Positions 25,883-33,348 of a DNA stretch of 40,192 nt are shown in pieces; the stretch's first letter is position 1; the number at the start of each line of letters is the position of its first letter. The DNA comes from Nitrospira sp. (lineage in GTDB: Bacteria > Nitrospirota > Nitrospiria > Nitrospirales > Nitrospiraceae): assembly GCA_018242725.1 (NCBI GenBank), contig JAFEBI010000002.1:1-40192 (forward strand), given 5' to 3'. Under the pieces are notes generated by a model. The model was not told the origin of the DNA, did not search any database, and saw only the letters and a program-made list of their open reading frames with translations. Both the position numbers and the translations under genes were made by a program.

Positions 25883-25987
25883 GTGTCGAAAAACTCAAAA
25901 GTGTTTGACATTATAGTTTTGGCTGGAATGGTTGTCAATATCATTTTGGCTGTGTTTTTGATCCTCTACTACTTTGATTTTCTGTAA
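25883..25987 (+). CDS. Tiny membrane protein (34 aa), divergent to the oxidase operon
   Basis: GTG-started ORF with AGAGAGGA four bases upstream and a good sigma-70 promoter before it. The product is almost wholly one hydrophobic helix: MSKNSKVFDIIVLAGMVVNI then ILAVFLILYYFDFL. It resembles in style the small subunits found with terminal oxidases. Its last 47 bases overlap the 3' end of the minus-strand SUMF1-like gene tail to tail. No family is recognised, and the ORF is short enough that chance cannot be excluded. The promoter, ribosome site and membrane composition together make it credible. Confidence 0.5.
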   Translation: MSKNSKVFDIIVLAGMVVNIILAVFLILYYFDFL

Positions 25988-26888
25988 ATTCTTCCGATTT
26001 TTCTTTCTTTTCTCCTGCAGCACTAACAGCTAAATTTGCACAACGAAATCCGATCGTTTCGTCTCGAAAGTCTTGCATCATCTTGCTTCGGCTGGTGATT
26101 CGAACATCAGCTCCACTCGTGGTATACCCTCCGCCACGAAGGACGCGATAGGTACCATACTCAGGACTCGGCGGATTCTGATCCGGCGAGCTTTTATAGT
26201 AGGTCTCATCGTACCAATCCGCCACCCACTCCATGACATTGCCGGCACCATCCATTACCCCATAAGGACTCTTGTCGCTTCGAAATGTACCGACACGCGC
26301 CGAAACTTCATGACCATCCTGCACACGAGCCCAATTCGCCCCATTAGGTTGCTCCGTATCTCCCCATGGCCAGAGCCTTCCATCCGTACCTCGCATGGCC
26401 TTTTCCCACTCAGCTTCGGTAGGAAGCCGCTTCCCCTTCCATCGACAGTACCCATCAGCGTCGTCCCAGGACACATAGACGATGGGTTGATTGACCCCAC
26501 GCACCTTGGCACCGCTCTTGGCATAGCGCGAAGGGAGTCCCGGCTTTCGGTGCCCCGTGGCTACAACAAACTGCTGATACTGATAGTTCGTTACCTCGTA
26601 CCGATCAATAGTGAAGGCATCCAGATAAATGGTTCGTTGCGGCCGCTCATCGAAACCTCCACTCTCAGTTCCACGAATGAACGCCCCCGCTGGAATCGTG
26701 ACCATCTCACCAGAAAGAGGCTCTTCTCCCGGCGCACTATCCGCCATCGACACAACCTCCGCAGCGGGATCAGACGTCGGATTCTCATACGGCGTGACCG
26801 TAGTCCCCCGCATAATAGCTACGATGGGCATAGCCGCGCAGGCCAAGACCACAAACAAGAAGACCAGTTTAAATTTTGAGTCGAGCAT
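25941..26888 (-). CDS. Membrane-anchored SUMF1/FGE-fold protein 1 (no catalytic Cys)
   Basis: A 315-residue protein with an N-terminal anchor or signal (KLVFLFVVLACAAMPIVAIM) followed by an FGE-sulfatase fold at about 55-285: MVTIPAGAFIRGTESGGFDE, EVTNYQYQQFV, YVSWDDADGYCRWKGKRLPT EAEWEKA, and GAGNVMEWVADWYDE. The end reads VLRGGGYTTSG then IGFRCA. The two active-site cysteines that true formylglycine-generating enzymes carry after the RGGS-type motif are missing, so sulfatase activation is unlikely. Relatives such as NirV accompany respiratory enzymes. A charged 30-residue tail follows. It lies 13 bases downstream of a paralog and at the end of the second oxidase block, so a role in complex assembly or as a periplasmic subunit is inferred. 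Confidence 0.85.
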   Translation of the reverse strand: MLDSKFKLVFLFVVLACAAMPIVAIMRGTTVTPYENPTSDPAAEVVSMADSAPGEEPLSGEMVTIPAGAFIRGTESGGFDERPQRTIYLDAFTIDRYEVTNYQYQQFVVATGHRKPGLPSRYAKSGAKVRGVNQPIVYVSWDDADGYCRWKGKRLPTEAEWEKAMRGTDGRLWPWGDTEQPNGANWARVQDGHEVSARVGTFRSDKSPYGVMDGAGNVMEWVADWYDETYYKSSPDQNPPSPEYGTYRVLRGGGYTTSGADVRITSRSKMMQDFRDETIGFRCANLAVSAAGEKKEKSEEFTENQSSRGSKTQPK

Positions 26889-26901
26889 GCCGGCCTATCA
26901 C

Positions 26902-27813
26902 TCAGCTCCCAGCCGAAGCTGGATCTAAATCGCTCGCGCAACGGACACCGATCGTGGCATCAGTACGCCAATGTTTCGCGGCAAACCGCTTAGACAGCCT
27001 TGCCTGATGCTCTGTCTCCCTCCAAGAGCCCCCCCGCACGACTTTCAGATCTGCACTGTCCGGCCCCTTAGGATCACGAAACGGAGATTTCTTGTAGTAA
27101 TTCTCGTCGTAGGAATCCTCGACCCACTCCGCCACATTTCCCGTCATGTCATGAATACCGTAGGGACTTCTCCCACCATCAAAGGCTCCGGGAGGAGCCA
27201 GATACTTATATCCGTCTTCCGTACCATCGACATTGGAGGCATTGACGACGAACTTGTCTCCCCATGGATATTTTCGCTTACCTTCACCGCGACCGGCTTT
27301 TTCCCATTCCGCTTCCGTAGGCAGACGCTTCCCGGCCCACTTGCAATAGGCAGCCGCTTCATCCCACGAGACACTCATCACCGCAAACTCGGGCTTCACG
27401 ATTTTGGATTGATCGTCGTCAAACACTTCGATTCTCGGCATCCCCCGCTTCGTCATCTTGGCAAACCGCTGATATTCTTGTTGCGTGACCTCGCTCCGAT
27501 CGATATAGAACCCTTTCAAATAGACCTGATGCTCGGGCGCCTCATCGGGATCGCCATCATTGCTTCCCATCGTAAAAGGCCCTTCCGGAACTTGCACCAT
27601 CTCCCGCCCTTCGTCTCCGATCTTTGTCTTGTACATGGAGAAATCCTGGGTAGGCAGACTGTTGACCGTCGGTTGCGCTTCGGACTTCACTGACGCCGCG
27701 AGCTGTTTCATCTGCTTGGCCTTATAGGATTCATAGGCCAACAGACCGATCATGAGAAAGAAGGACGCAAATACAAAGATAATGGAGCCGACTAAGACAC
27801 CTTTATTTTCCAC
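26902..27813 (-). CDS. Membrane-anchored SUMF1/FGE-fold protein 2 (no catalytic Cys)
   Basis: A 303-residue paralog of the next gene. One helix at about 6-26 (VGSIIFVFASFFLMIGLLAY) anchors a periplasmic FGE fold: MVQVPEGPFTMGSNDGDPDE, RSEVTQQEYQRFA, AVMSVSWDEAAAYCKWAGKR LPTEAEWEKAGRG, and DMTGNVAEWVEDSYDE. The region after VVRGGSW has no cysteine pair, and the fold ends in IGVRCASD. The GTG at 27813 is preferred because GAGG lies five bases upstream; the frame is open to a TTG at 27831. It follows the glycine-rich membrane protein and precedes the paralog, forming one transcription unit with the second bd-like oxidase. Confidence 0.85.
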   Translation of the reverse strand: MENKGVLVGSIIFVFASFFLMIGLLAYESYKAKQMKQLAASVKSEAQPTVNSLPTQDFSMYKTKIGDEGREMVQVPEGPFTMGSNDGDPDEAPEHQVYLKGFYIDRSEVTQQEYQRFAKMTKRGMPRIEVFDDDQSKIVKPEFAVMSVSWDEAAAYCKWAGKRLPTEAEWEKAGRGEGKRKYPWGDKFVVNASNVDGTEDGYKYLAPPGAFDGGRSPYGIHDMTGNVAEWVEDSYDENYYKKSPFRDPKGPDSADLKVVRGGSWRETEHQARLSKRFAAKHWRTDATIGVRCASDLDPASAGS

Positions 27814-27843
27814 AGATACCTCGACAAGCAAAACCCATGAACT

Positions 27844-28200
27844 CTACGACGGCGACGTTCCAGCCTGTTCTGCCGCCGCCTTCTTCGCTGCACGCACATC
27901 GAGCAACATCGAAATCTGGACACCAAGAAAACCGCCCATGGCGGCTCCAGCCCCGGCACCAACCCAGATCCGCTCAGCACCGGCCATCAACCAGGCCAAC
28001 AATCCCCCAATAATCGTCCCGACCAGAATGCTCATGAGAAACCGGCGACCACCAAGAAAGCCGATCACCACACCGAGGCCAAGCCCGACGAGGATGGCGA
28101 CCGGCATGAGCCCTCCACCCATAGTCGTCCCGATCAGGGTCCCCACCGTCCCCATCACAATGATTCCGAGGGCAATATCAACAACCGTACGATTCGTCAT
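27844..28200 (-). CDS. Glycine-rich multi-helix membrane protein
   Basis: A 118-residue protein with four hydrophobic, glycine-zipper-like helices (for example [20 protein letters not shown] and [16 protein letters not shown]) and a charged Ala-rich tail [18 protein letters not shown]. The ATG at 28200 follows an in-frame GTG at 28203. No ribosome site is strong. No family recognised. It sits between a DUF3047 gene and the SUMF1-fold pair, all on one strand with short gaps, so it belongs to the second bd-like oxidase unit. Confidence 0.75.
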   Translation of the reverse strand: MTNRTVVDIALGIIVMGTVGTLIGTTMGGGLMPVAILVGLGLGVVIGFLGGRRFLMSILVGTIIGGLLAWLMAGAERIWVGAGAGAAMGGFLGVQISMLLDVRAAKKAAAEQAGTSPS

Positions 28201-28230
28201 CACGTCAATCTCTTAGCGTCCGCACATGCC

Positions 28231-28881
28231 TCACTTCCCTGGAAGGGCAACGAGCGGACCAAAATCGATCTCTACCCCAGGTGCAGCGATAATGGAGATT
28301 CCCCAGGCCTTCTCCGCCGGCTCATGCTTATGAATCCGCTTAAAGTCTTCGTACACATTGACCCGCTCTTCAAACCACTGTCCGATCTCTTTCGTGCCCG
28401 ACTGCACAACGATCTCAGATCCACTGAACATCCCGCCTTCGGTCAAAGTGCCCTCTGGTTTCGATTCGCTCCACACATATTTCGTGAACACCGGGATAAA
28501 CAGGAGATCCGTATCGAGCGATGCATAGACGGCCGCGAGCGGCTCGTTTCCGGTCGCTGCCTTCGTGAGGCGCCAGCGCCAAGTCAGAACCGGGTACGCC
28601 TTCGGATCCCAATCGATTTTCTTCTTCTTGATCCGTTGCCCCGCATCTTTCGCCGACAAAAAACTGACCCCGTCTTCCGACCGCACCTTATAGGCGTCAC
28701 GACCTTTTGTCTGGCTGCGTTGATTTTCGTGGTCCCACAGCGAAGGGAATCCGTCCGCTTCTTTTGCTTGAAAATCTTCCAGCACCAGCGTCGGCTCTCC
28801 CGTGATCGCAGGGACAACCCCGATCACGAGAACGAATGAGCCGAGCATAGCAACCGCAGCCATCAATACTGTCCGTATCAT
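28231..28881 (-). CDS. DUF3047-family secreted protein
   Basis: A 216-residue protein with an N-terminal signal helix (LMAAVAMLGSFVLVIGVVPA) and a periplasmic domain that matches the DUF3047 pattern: LEDFQAKEADGFPSLWDH, YKVRSEDGVSFLSAKDAGQ, DPKAYPVLTWRWRL, VYASLDTD, FTKYVWSESKPEGT, and VNVYEDFKRIHKHEPAEKAW. This family is a beta-sandwich of unknown function. It starts 16 bases after the second bd-like oxidase subunit, so it is in the same operon and probably acts on or near that complex. Confidence 0.8.
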   Translation of the reverse strand: MIRTVLMAAVAMLGSFVLVIGVVPAITGEPTLVLEDFQAKEADGFPSLWDHENQRSQTKGRDAYKVRSEDGVSFLSAKDAGQRIKKKKIDWDPKAYPVLTWRWRLTKAATGNEPLAAVYASLDTDLLFIPVFTKYVWSESKPEGTLTEGGMFSGSEIVVQSGTKEIGQWFEERVNVYEDFKRIHKHEPAEKAWGISIIAAPGVEIDFGPLVALPGK

Positions 28882-28896
28882 GCTCCGAATCCCTTT

Positions 28897-30771
28897 CTAT
28901 GTTTCTTGCGATGGCATTGGACTCAGTAACGGGGACTCCTTCTCACTCACGTCTTCAACCATCACCGGCTGCTGCCCTTGCTCGCACATCCAGAACAATG
29001 CAAGAACCGCCGCCCAGAATACCACCATATTCAGCGTCACCATTTTGGTCGCATATTGAAGATCCGGAGTGAAGGCCCATGGTGAGACGTCGGCCATCAA
29101 CTCGCTGACGTGCCACGACAAGCGCCCCGAGGAACGGATGTATCCCATCAAACCCATCACCCAGCTGAATGATGCGGCCAACCCAAATAATCCGATCATG
29201 CCTCGCAGTGGAATCTTTCCCCACTGAATCGGACCATGCACCACCGCACGCCTGAGCATCAACCGATTGACCACAACCCCAACCAGAATAACCGTGAACG
29301 TGGTGAAGGCTTGCGGAGCGGACAGACCGACACGAACTTTCGCCGGCAAATAGAATCCATAGACGGACAACCAAACGATGTTGATAACACCGACCAGATA
29401 GAGCACCGTGATCACGACATTTCCGGTCTTGACCCAGGAGATGGTCATGGTGCGATTCGCGCGGCGGTAGTAGAGGAAGCTCAGCGCGGTTACGAGGATC
29501 AGGATATTGACCGCTCCGTTCTTGGCCGACATGACTCCGTAGTTGCCAATCACCGGATGCTGAGCGCCGCCCATCGCCTTGGCCTCACCGGCAGATGTCA
29601 GCAATGTATGCGGCGTCAACCAAATAAAAAGCGCCACCATCAACACGCCCAAAAGGAGTTGGTAATAAGGCTGATACCGCTCTCCCCCCTTGATCCGCGC
29701 CATGCTCTGCCACAGATAATAGTTGATCCCCAAAAACAAGACACCGATCAAGAGAGCCTGCACCACAAATAGCCAGGTGAGCAGTCCGCCCATCATCGTC
29801 ACTCCCATGGTCTGACGAAACATGAAGACCGACTTCATCAGCCAGTATCCGGCAAACGGCATGGGAATGAGGGCGCACACCGTGACGAAGAGAAACACGT
29901 ATCCGACCCAATCAAAATAGGCACGCTCCTCGTCGGTCTTGCTGGTAAAAAATCGGTAACAGGCATAGGCAAGCACTACCGCTCCACCCGACATCATATC
30001 CGCCAGGAAGCGATGGACGTTCAGAGGATTCCAGAGCGCGGAGTGCAACAGATGCCACGCGTTTCCAAGAAACCGCCCCTGCGCATCAACCCCGGCTGGC
30101 GACATCATGAACGCAGACCAGGCGTTGGCCATCATCAGTAAAGCGGTCCCCACGATGTTCGTCAGAATGCCGATCGCGGCATGAATCCATTTCATGCCCC
30201 GGTCTGCCATCCGGTTCCAACCGTAGTAATAGATAACCAGCAGCAGCGCATCTCCGAAAAATACGGCAGCATAAGCGGGCATGAATCCTTTGAATGTTCC
30301 GCCCATATACTTCATGAAACTCGGATAGAGCATGATAAACATCGTCAGCATCAGGCTGCCGATCAGTGCAGTAACCGACATGGCCAAGACCGCCACCTTC
30401 GCGAGATCTCTCGCTAAACCGTCGTAACGAAGGGCCAAAGCCGGCTTCTTCGTGATCAACCCCAAAAACTCGAGCAACGCGCAAAACAATGGCAAGGCGA
30501 GAACGAATCCGCCAAAATAGGTATGTTGTTGTGTCACAAACCACACGAGTAGCCGGCTATCCAATGAACCGACTTGAGGGTAGACCGTTTCCTGAGGAGT
30601 CGGAGCCGCCGGCCCCTGCGGAATTCCCTCGGTTCCGAAGTACACATCGGTGGAGGAGTCGGCATAAGACAGATCGGAGCCATACCCCAGACAACCAAGG
30701 GCGATCGAAACGACCGCAATGCCCAGTGCCACGCGAAGCAGGGAACTGTTTATTCTGAATCCTCGGCTCAT
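28897..30771 (-). CDS. Cytochrome bd-like oxidase subunit I (CydA-like), copy 2
   Basis: A 624-residue paralog of the copy at 23425-25341, with the same signal helix, periplasmic lead and helix layout. Shared histidines are H83 (QQHTYFG), H197, and the cluster H240, H243, H253 in WHLLHSALWNPLNVHR, plus TPHT and AQHPVIGNYGVMSAKNG. Differences matter: H181 of copy 1 is a proline here (GFMPAY), and E190 is replaced by D174 (FFGDALLLVIYYYGWN). These changes lie in helices expected to line the haem or proton site, so the two copies may differ in function or one may be non-oxidase. It lies four bases downstream of a membrane protein gene and 16 bases upstream of the DUF3047 gene. No CydB is present. 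Confidence 0.83.
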   Translation of the reverse strand: MSRGFRINSSLLRVALGIAVVSIALGCLGYGSDLSYADSSTDVYFGTEGIPQGPAAPTPQETVYPQVGSLDSRLLVWFVTQQHTYFGGFVLALPLFCALLEFLGLITKKPALALRYDGLARDLAKVAVLAMSVTALIGSLMLTMFIMLYPSFMKYMGGTFKGFMPAYAAVFFGDALLLVIYYYGWNRMADRGMKWIHAAIGILTNIVGTALLMMANAWSAFMMSPAGVDAQGRFLGNAWHLLHSALWNPLNVHRFLADMMSGGAVVLAYACYRFFTSKTDEERAYFDWVGYVFLFVTVCALIPMPFAGYWLMKSVFMFRQTMGVTMMGGLLTWLFVVQALLIGVLFLGINYYLWQSMARIKGGERYQPYYQLLLGVLMVALFIWLTPHTLLTSAGEAKAMGGAQHPVIGNYGVMSAKNGAVNILILVTALSFLYYRRANRTMTISWVKTGNVVITVLYLVGVINIVWLSVYGFYLPAKVRVGLSAPQAFTTFTVILVGVVVNRLMLRRAVVHGPIQWGKIPLRGMIGLFGLAASFSWVMGLMGYIRSSGRLSWHVSELMADVSPWAFTPDLQYATKMVTLNMVVFWAAVLALFWMCEQGQQPVMVEDVSEKESPLLSPMPSQET

Positions 30772-30775
30772 AAAC

Positions 30776-31843
30776 CTACCCCTTCATCCCAGTCTTGCCA
30801 AGTGTCAACTCCCCAGGTGTATCGGTAGAGCCGACCGTCTTGCCCAGAATACCCATCACAAACGGGCACCGTAACATTCCGCTGGACAATTGAGGGGCCT
30901 GCTCATCTTCCACATGGCGGCGATCACCCAGATAGAACCCGTACAGTGACATGATAGCTGTCACGATTGCCCCCATCGCAAGCGCCGAATCTGTCGTGAT
31001 CGTAGACTGCCGCAGAACAAACAACAACACCCCCATCGCGACCAGGTAATAGGTCGCGGCAAAGGCCATCCCAGGCCACCACCAATATTTCACCAGCTCA
31101 CCCGGTGCCGTCCGGCGAAGCGTCTCCACCCACGGAGTCGATGGATAGAGCCCACCAAAATACGCGCAGAGAGCCAGCCCTCCACCAAGAACGGTCACGG
31201 CTAACAACTGAGCCAACGCCGCTCCCTGAACATCCGCAATGAGCGTCCCTGGAAACGCTGCCAGCATACCCAGACCAAGTCCGGCAAGAACCCACAGCCC
31301 CAGCTGTCTGGTCTTGTGCTGCAGCAGCATCCGAAGCGAGGTGCCATCCGGGAACGTGAGAAAGGGCCGCCCCATCTCTGCGAGCCGACGCACATGCCCA
31401 ATTTCAAATGCATCGCGTGCGACGGATGTACTAGAGATGATGATTGCCATCATCGCCGGTCCGTCAGGATGCTGGAGATAGCTATAACTCATGATCCACA
31501 AGAGAGTCAGCACCAGGAGGGAGAGCTGGATACCATAGACGGCACCGATCCACCCGACGAGCCAACTGAGCAATCGGACGCCATCGTCGCGCATGATCTC
31601 CGACCAGGTTGCAGTACGCCCGACCCGATAGGCCAAGACCGCCGTCACCATGGCAACCAGCGCGCTTACGGCCAAGAGCACCAGCGGCTCGGCAATTGGA
31701 ACAAGATGTTTGGCAAGGCGATAGATCCCGAAGGCGATCAGCCCAGGAACAAACATCACGATTCGTTTTTTCTTGCGCACGGCCTCTTCCGTTACCGCCA
31801 AACTCAAGCTCGGAAGCACCCGCAACGCCATTCGATGAAGCAT
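30776..31843 (-). CDS. Polytopic membrane protein of unknown function
   Basis: A 355-residue protein with about seven hydrophobic segments, including a central TRQLGLWVLAGLGLGMLAAF and YWWWPGMAFAATYYLVAMGV. A soluble middle part has RDAFEIGHVRRLAEMGRPFL TFPDGTSLRML. The C-terminus is a polar tail. The N-terminal 29 residues are not hydrophobic, so a later start (for example at the Met of MFVPGLIAFG) is possible. I do not recognise a family. The gap of four bases to the second bd-like oxidase makes it part of that operon, likely a partner or assembly factor. Confidence 0.75.
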   Translation of the reverse strand: MLHRMALRVLPSLSLAVTEEAVRKKKRIVMFVPGLIAFGIYRLAKHLVPIAEPLVLLAVSALVAMVTAVLAYRVGRTATWSEIMRDDGVRLLSWLVGWIGAVYGIQLSLLVLTLLWIMSYSYLQHPDGPAMMAIIISSTSVARDAFEIGHVRRLAEMGRPFLTFPDGTSLRMLLQHKTRQLGLWVLAGLGLGMLAAFPGTLIADVQGAALAQLLAVTVLGGGLALCAYFGGLYPSTPWVETLRRTAPGELVKYWWWPGMAFAATYYLVAMGVLLFVLRQSTITTDSALAMGAIVTAIMSLYGFYLGDRRHVEDEQAPQLSSGMLRCPFVMGILGKTVGSTDTPGELTLGKTGMKG

Positions 31844-31908
31844 AATATTCAGGACTGAGCCGGAAGAATAATTTGCCTCACTTCTTCGCTCATCCGCAGC
31901 ACTCGTGA

Positions 31909-32400
31909 CTATTTTGAAGCGCCCATTCCAAAATACTTCGCCTTCACTTCTTCCATGAGTGCCACCGTGACTCGTGGCAACCCACGATCAGCCGCTGTCC
32001 GCTCAAGCTCGATCCGAGCCATAGTACGAACCGGGGCTGGGACTCGATCCAATCGTCGCTCGGCCTCAGGATCCCATTCAACTCGGGCTCCCCCACGAGG
32101 CTGAAGCAACAGTTCGTAGGTGATGACAGGAATGTTCCATTGACGAGCCTCCTGTTCCACCTCTTCCCTGACTAGCGTGGCAAGATACGGCGGCATCCGG
32201 TCTCGTCGATGCAAGGCTTCGTCTGTCCACATCAACCGATCGACCAACTGATTCGGCTGCCCTCCAGGCACATCGACACCAACTTTTAACCCACAGCCCC
32301 GACACTCAGAGCGAATGAACCATTGACCTGCGCCCTCATCGGTAGTCCGTTCCTCGATCCCCTCCGTATGCATCCAGCGACCGCAGCCGCAAGTCAACAT
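31909..32400 (-). CDS. Zinc-ribbon protein with C-terminal PCP_red domain
   Basis: A 163-residue soluble protein. The N-terminus has CGC (C4, C6) and CRGC (C33, C36), a likely zinc ribbon. The C-terminal part, WDPEAERRLDRVPAPVRTMA followed by RIELERTAADRG and VTVALMEEVKAKYFG, matches the PCP_red domain first described at the C-terminus of the ChlB/BchB subunit of dark protochlorophyllide reductase, where it is a small helical bundle. Nothing else here suggests chlorophyll synthesis, so the domain is probably used as a binding module. ATG at 32400 follows an in-frame GTG. It lies between the DUF420 gene and the second oxidase block on the same strand. Confidence 0.8.
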   Translation of the reverse strand: MLTCGCGRWMHTEGIEERTTDEGAGQWFIRSECRGCGLKVGVDVPGGQPNQLVDRLMWTDEALHRRDRMPPYLATLVREEVEQEARQWNIPVITYELLLQPRGGARVEWDPEAERRLDRVPAPVRTMARIELERTAADRGLPRVTVALMEEVKAKYFGMGASK

Positions 32401-32403
32401 CAC

Positions 32404-32517
32404 CGAACTCCAGTACTGAGTGGTAAGAGCTGATGACTGAGCGAATGGACGAGGGATGCCTCACGCTGAATATTTCGATCCCCAGCACTCAGCACTCGTG
32501 TCTCAGTCCTCATTGAC
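32404..32517. repeat. Imperfect inverted repeat rich in ACTGAG/CTCAGT words
   Basis: The 114-base gap between the DUF420 and PCP_red genes has ACTGAGTG and GATGACTGAG on the left and CAGCACTCAGCACTCGTG then CTCAGTCCTCA on the right. The halves are roughly complementary, so the transcript could fold into a long interrupted hairpin. It looks like an intergenic repeat family member, but only one full copy is in the window. Confidence 0.4.
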
Positions 32518-33231
32518 CTACCCGATCTTGCCTGGGTACAGAATGTACAGCATCGTATAGGTGAAACTTCCAGTCATAAAGAGCACACAGTAGATGACCA
32601 TCGTGAATCGACCTAGCGCCCGATGCCGTCGCGCACCGTCCGGCCAGATTCGTTGGATCGTCATCTCAATCGCAAACACAAATGCGACGAGTGCAAGGAA
32701 GATCAGGTAGACCTCCAGCTTGCGCATCGAAAATCCGGCAGTCGCCACACGCGAAAAAAACAACCCCAGCACGACCACGGCCACCACACCGAACGCGATC
32801 CCGATCTTCGTCCACGTGGTCATGAGCCGTGACTCCCGAAGCGACCGCACGCCGTCGATGAATTGCTGAGAACGAAACCCCAAGACCATCATATACACCG
32901 CCATGATCAATCCGATGATCACCAGGATAATGTGGAGGGTCAGCACCGGGATGAAGACATAGTCATAGAGCGATTGTGAACCACCGAACCCTTCTTTCCC
33001 TTCGACCGCCAGCACGCCGAGTTGTCGAAACAGATAGTACGCCACGAAGAAACTGAGCATGGATATCATGCCGCCCAGCATCAGCCAATGGTGGGCATCG
33101 GCATGACGTCGCCGAGCTTGAACCCATCCCACGACGAAGAGCGTCGTAAACAAGGTGGCCATGAACTGACTGAGATCGGCACCAGCCGTTGCGTGCGTGC
33201 CAAAGAACCCAGGCCCCCGTAACCAATCCAT
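32518..33231 (-). CDS. DUF420 membrane protein (CtaM/YozB-like)
   Basis: A 237-residue protein with about six helices and the DUF420 histidine pattern: HADAHHWLMLGGMISMLSFF, then YDYVFIPVLTLHIILVIIG, and HRALGRFTMVIYCVLFMTGS FTYTMLYILYP. The family member CtaM (YozB) of Firmicutes is needed for activity of heme-copper oxidases with a binuclear haem-copper centre. The protein here is longer than CtaM because of an extra middle section (RSLRESRLMTTWTKIGIAFG onwards). GAGGAAGCGG precedes the ATG. Its place upstream of the second bd-like oxidase supports a role in maturing a copper- or haem-containing oxidase. That link is inferred. Confidence 0.8.
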   Translation of the reverse strand: MDWLRGPGFFGTHATAGADLSQFMATLFTTLFVVGWVQARRRHADAHHWLMLGGMISMLSFFVAYYLFRQLGVLAVEGKEGFGGSQSLYDYVFIPVLTLHIILVIIGLIMAVYMMVLGFRSQQFIDGVRSLRESRLMTTWTKIGIAFGVVAVVVLGLFFSRVATAGFSMRKLEVYLIFLALVAFVFAIEMTIQRIWPDGARRHRALGRFTMVIYCVLFMTGSFTYTMLYILYPGKIG

Positions 33232-33348
33232 TCCGCTTCCTCAACAAACAACGCCTCATCGGTCCATGCATCACTGGTTTCGTGGAAACCCGCCTCATCT
33301 CGACGCGAGTTACGCTCCACTCACGAATGGCGCATGGCGAGTCGTAGC

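Noticed and set aside
26073..27693. Two plus-strand ORFs of 268 and 240 residues opposite the SUMF1-fold genes
   Set aside because: Their positions mirror the two paralogs, and the translations are Arg/Ile/Pro-rich without motifs, so they are shadows.
25941..27813. Formylglycine-generating (sulfatase-activating) enzymes
   Set aside because: The fold matches but the catalytic cysteine pair is missing, and no sulfatase gene is nearby.
23425..30771. Ordinary cytochrome bd quinol oxidase (cydAB)
   Set aside because: No CydB gene, no GRQPW or quinol loop; neighbours are cytochromes c.
31909..32400. Part of a dark protochlorophyllide reductase
   Set aside because: Only the small PCP_red domain is shared; no ChlL, ChlN or ChlB core and no other pigment genes are present.
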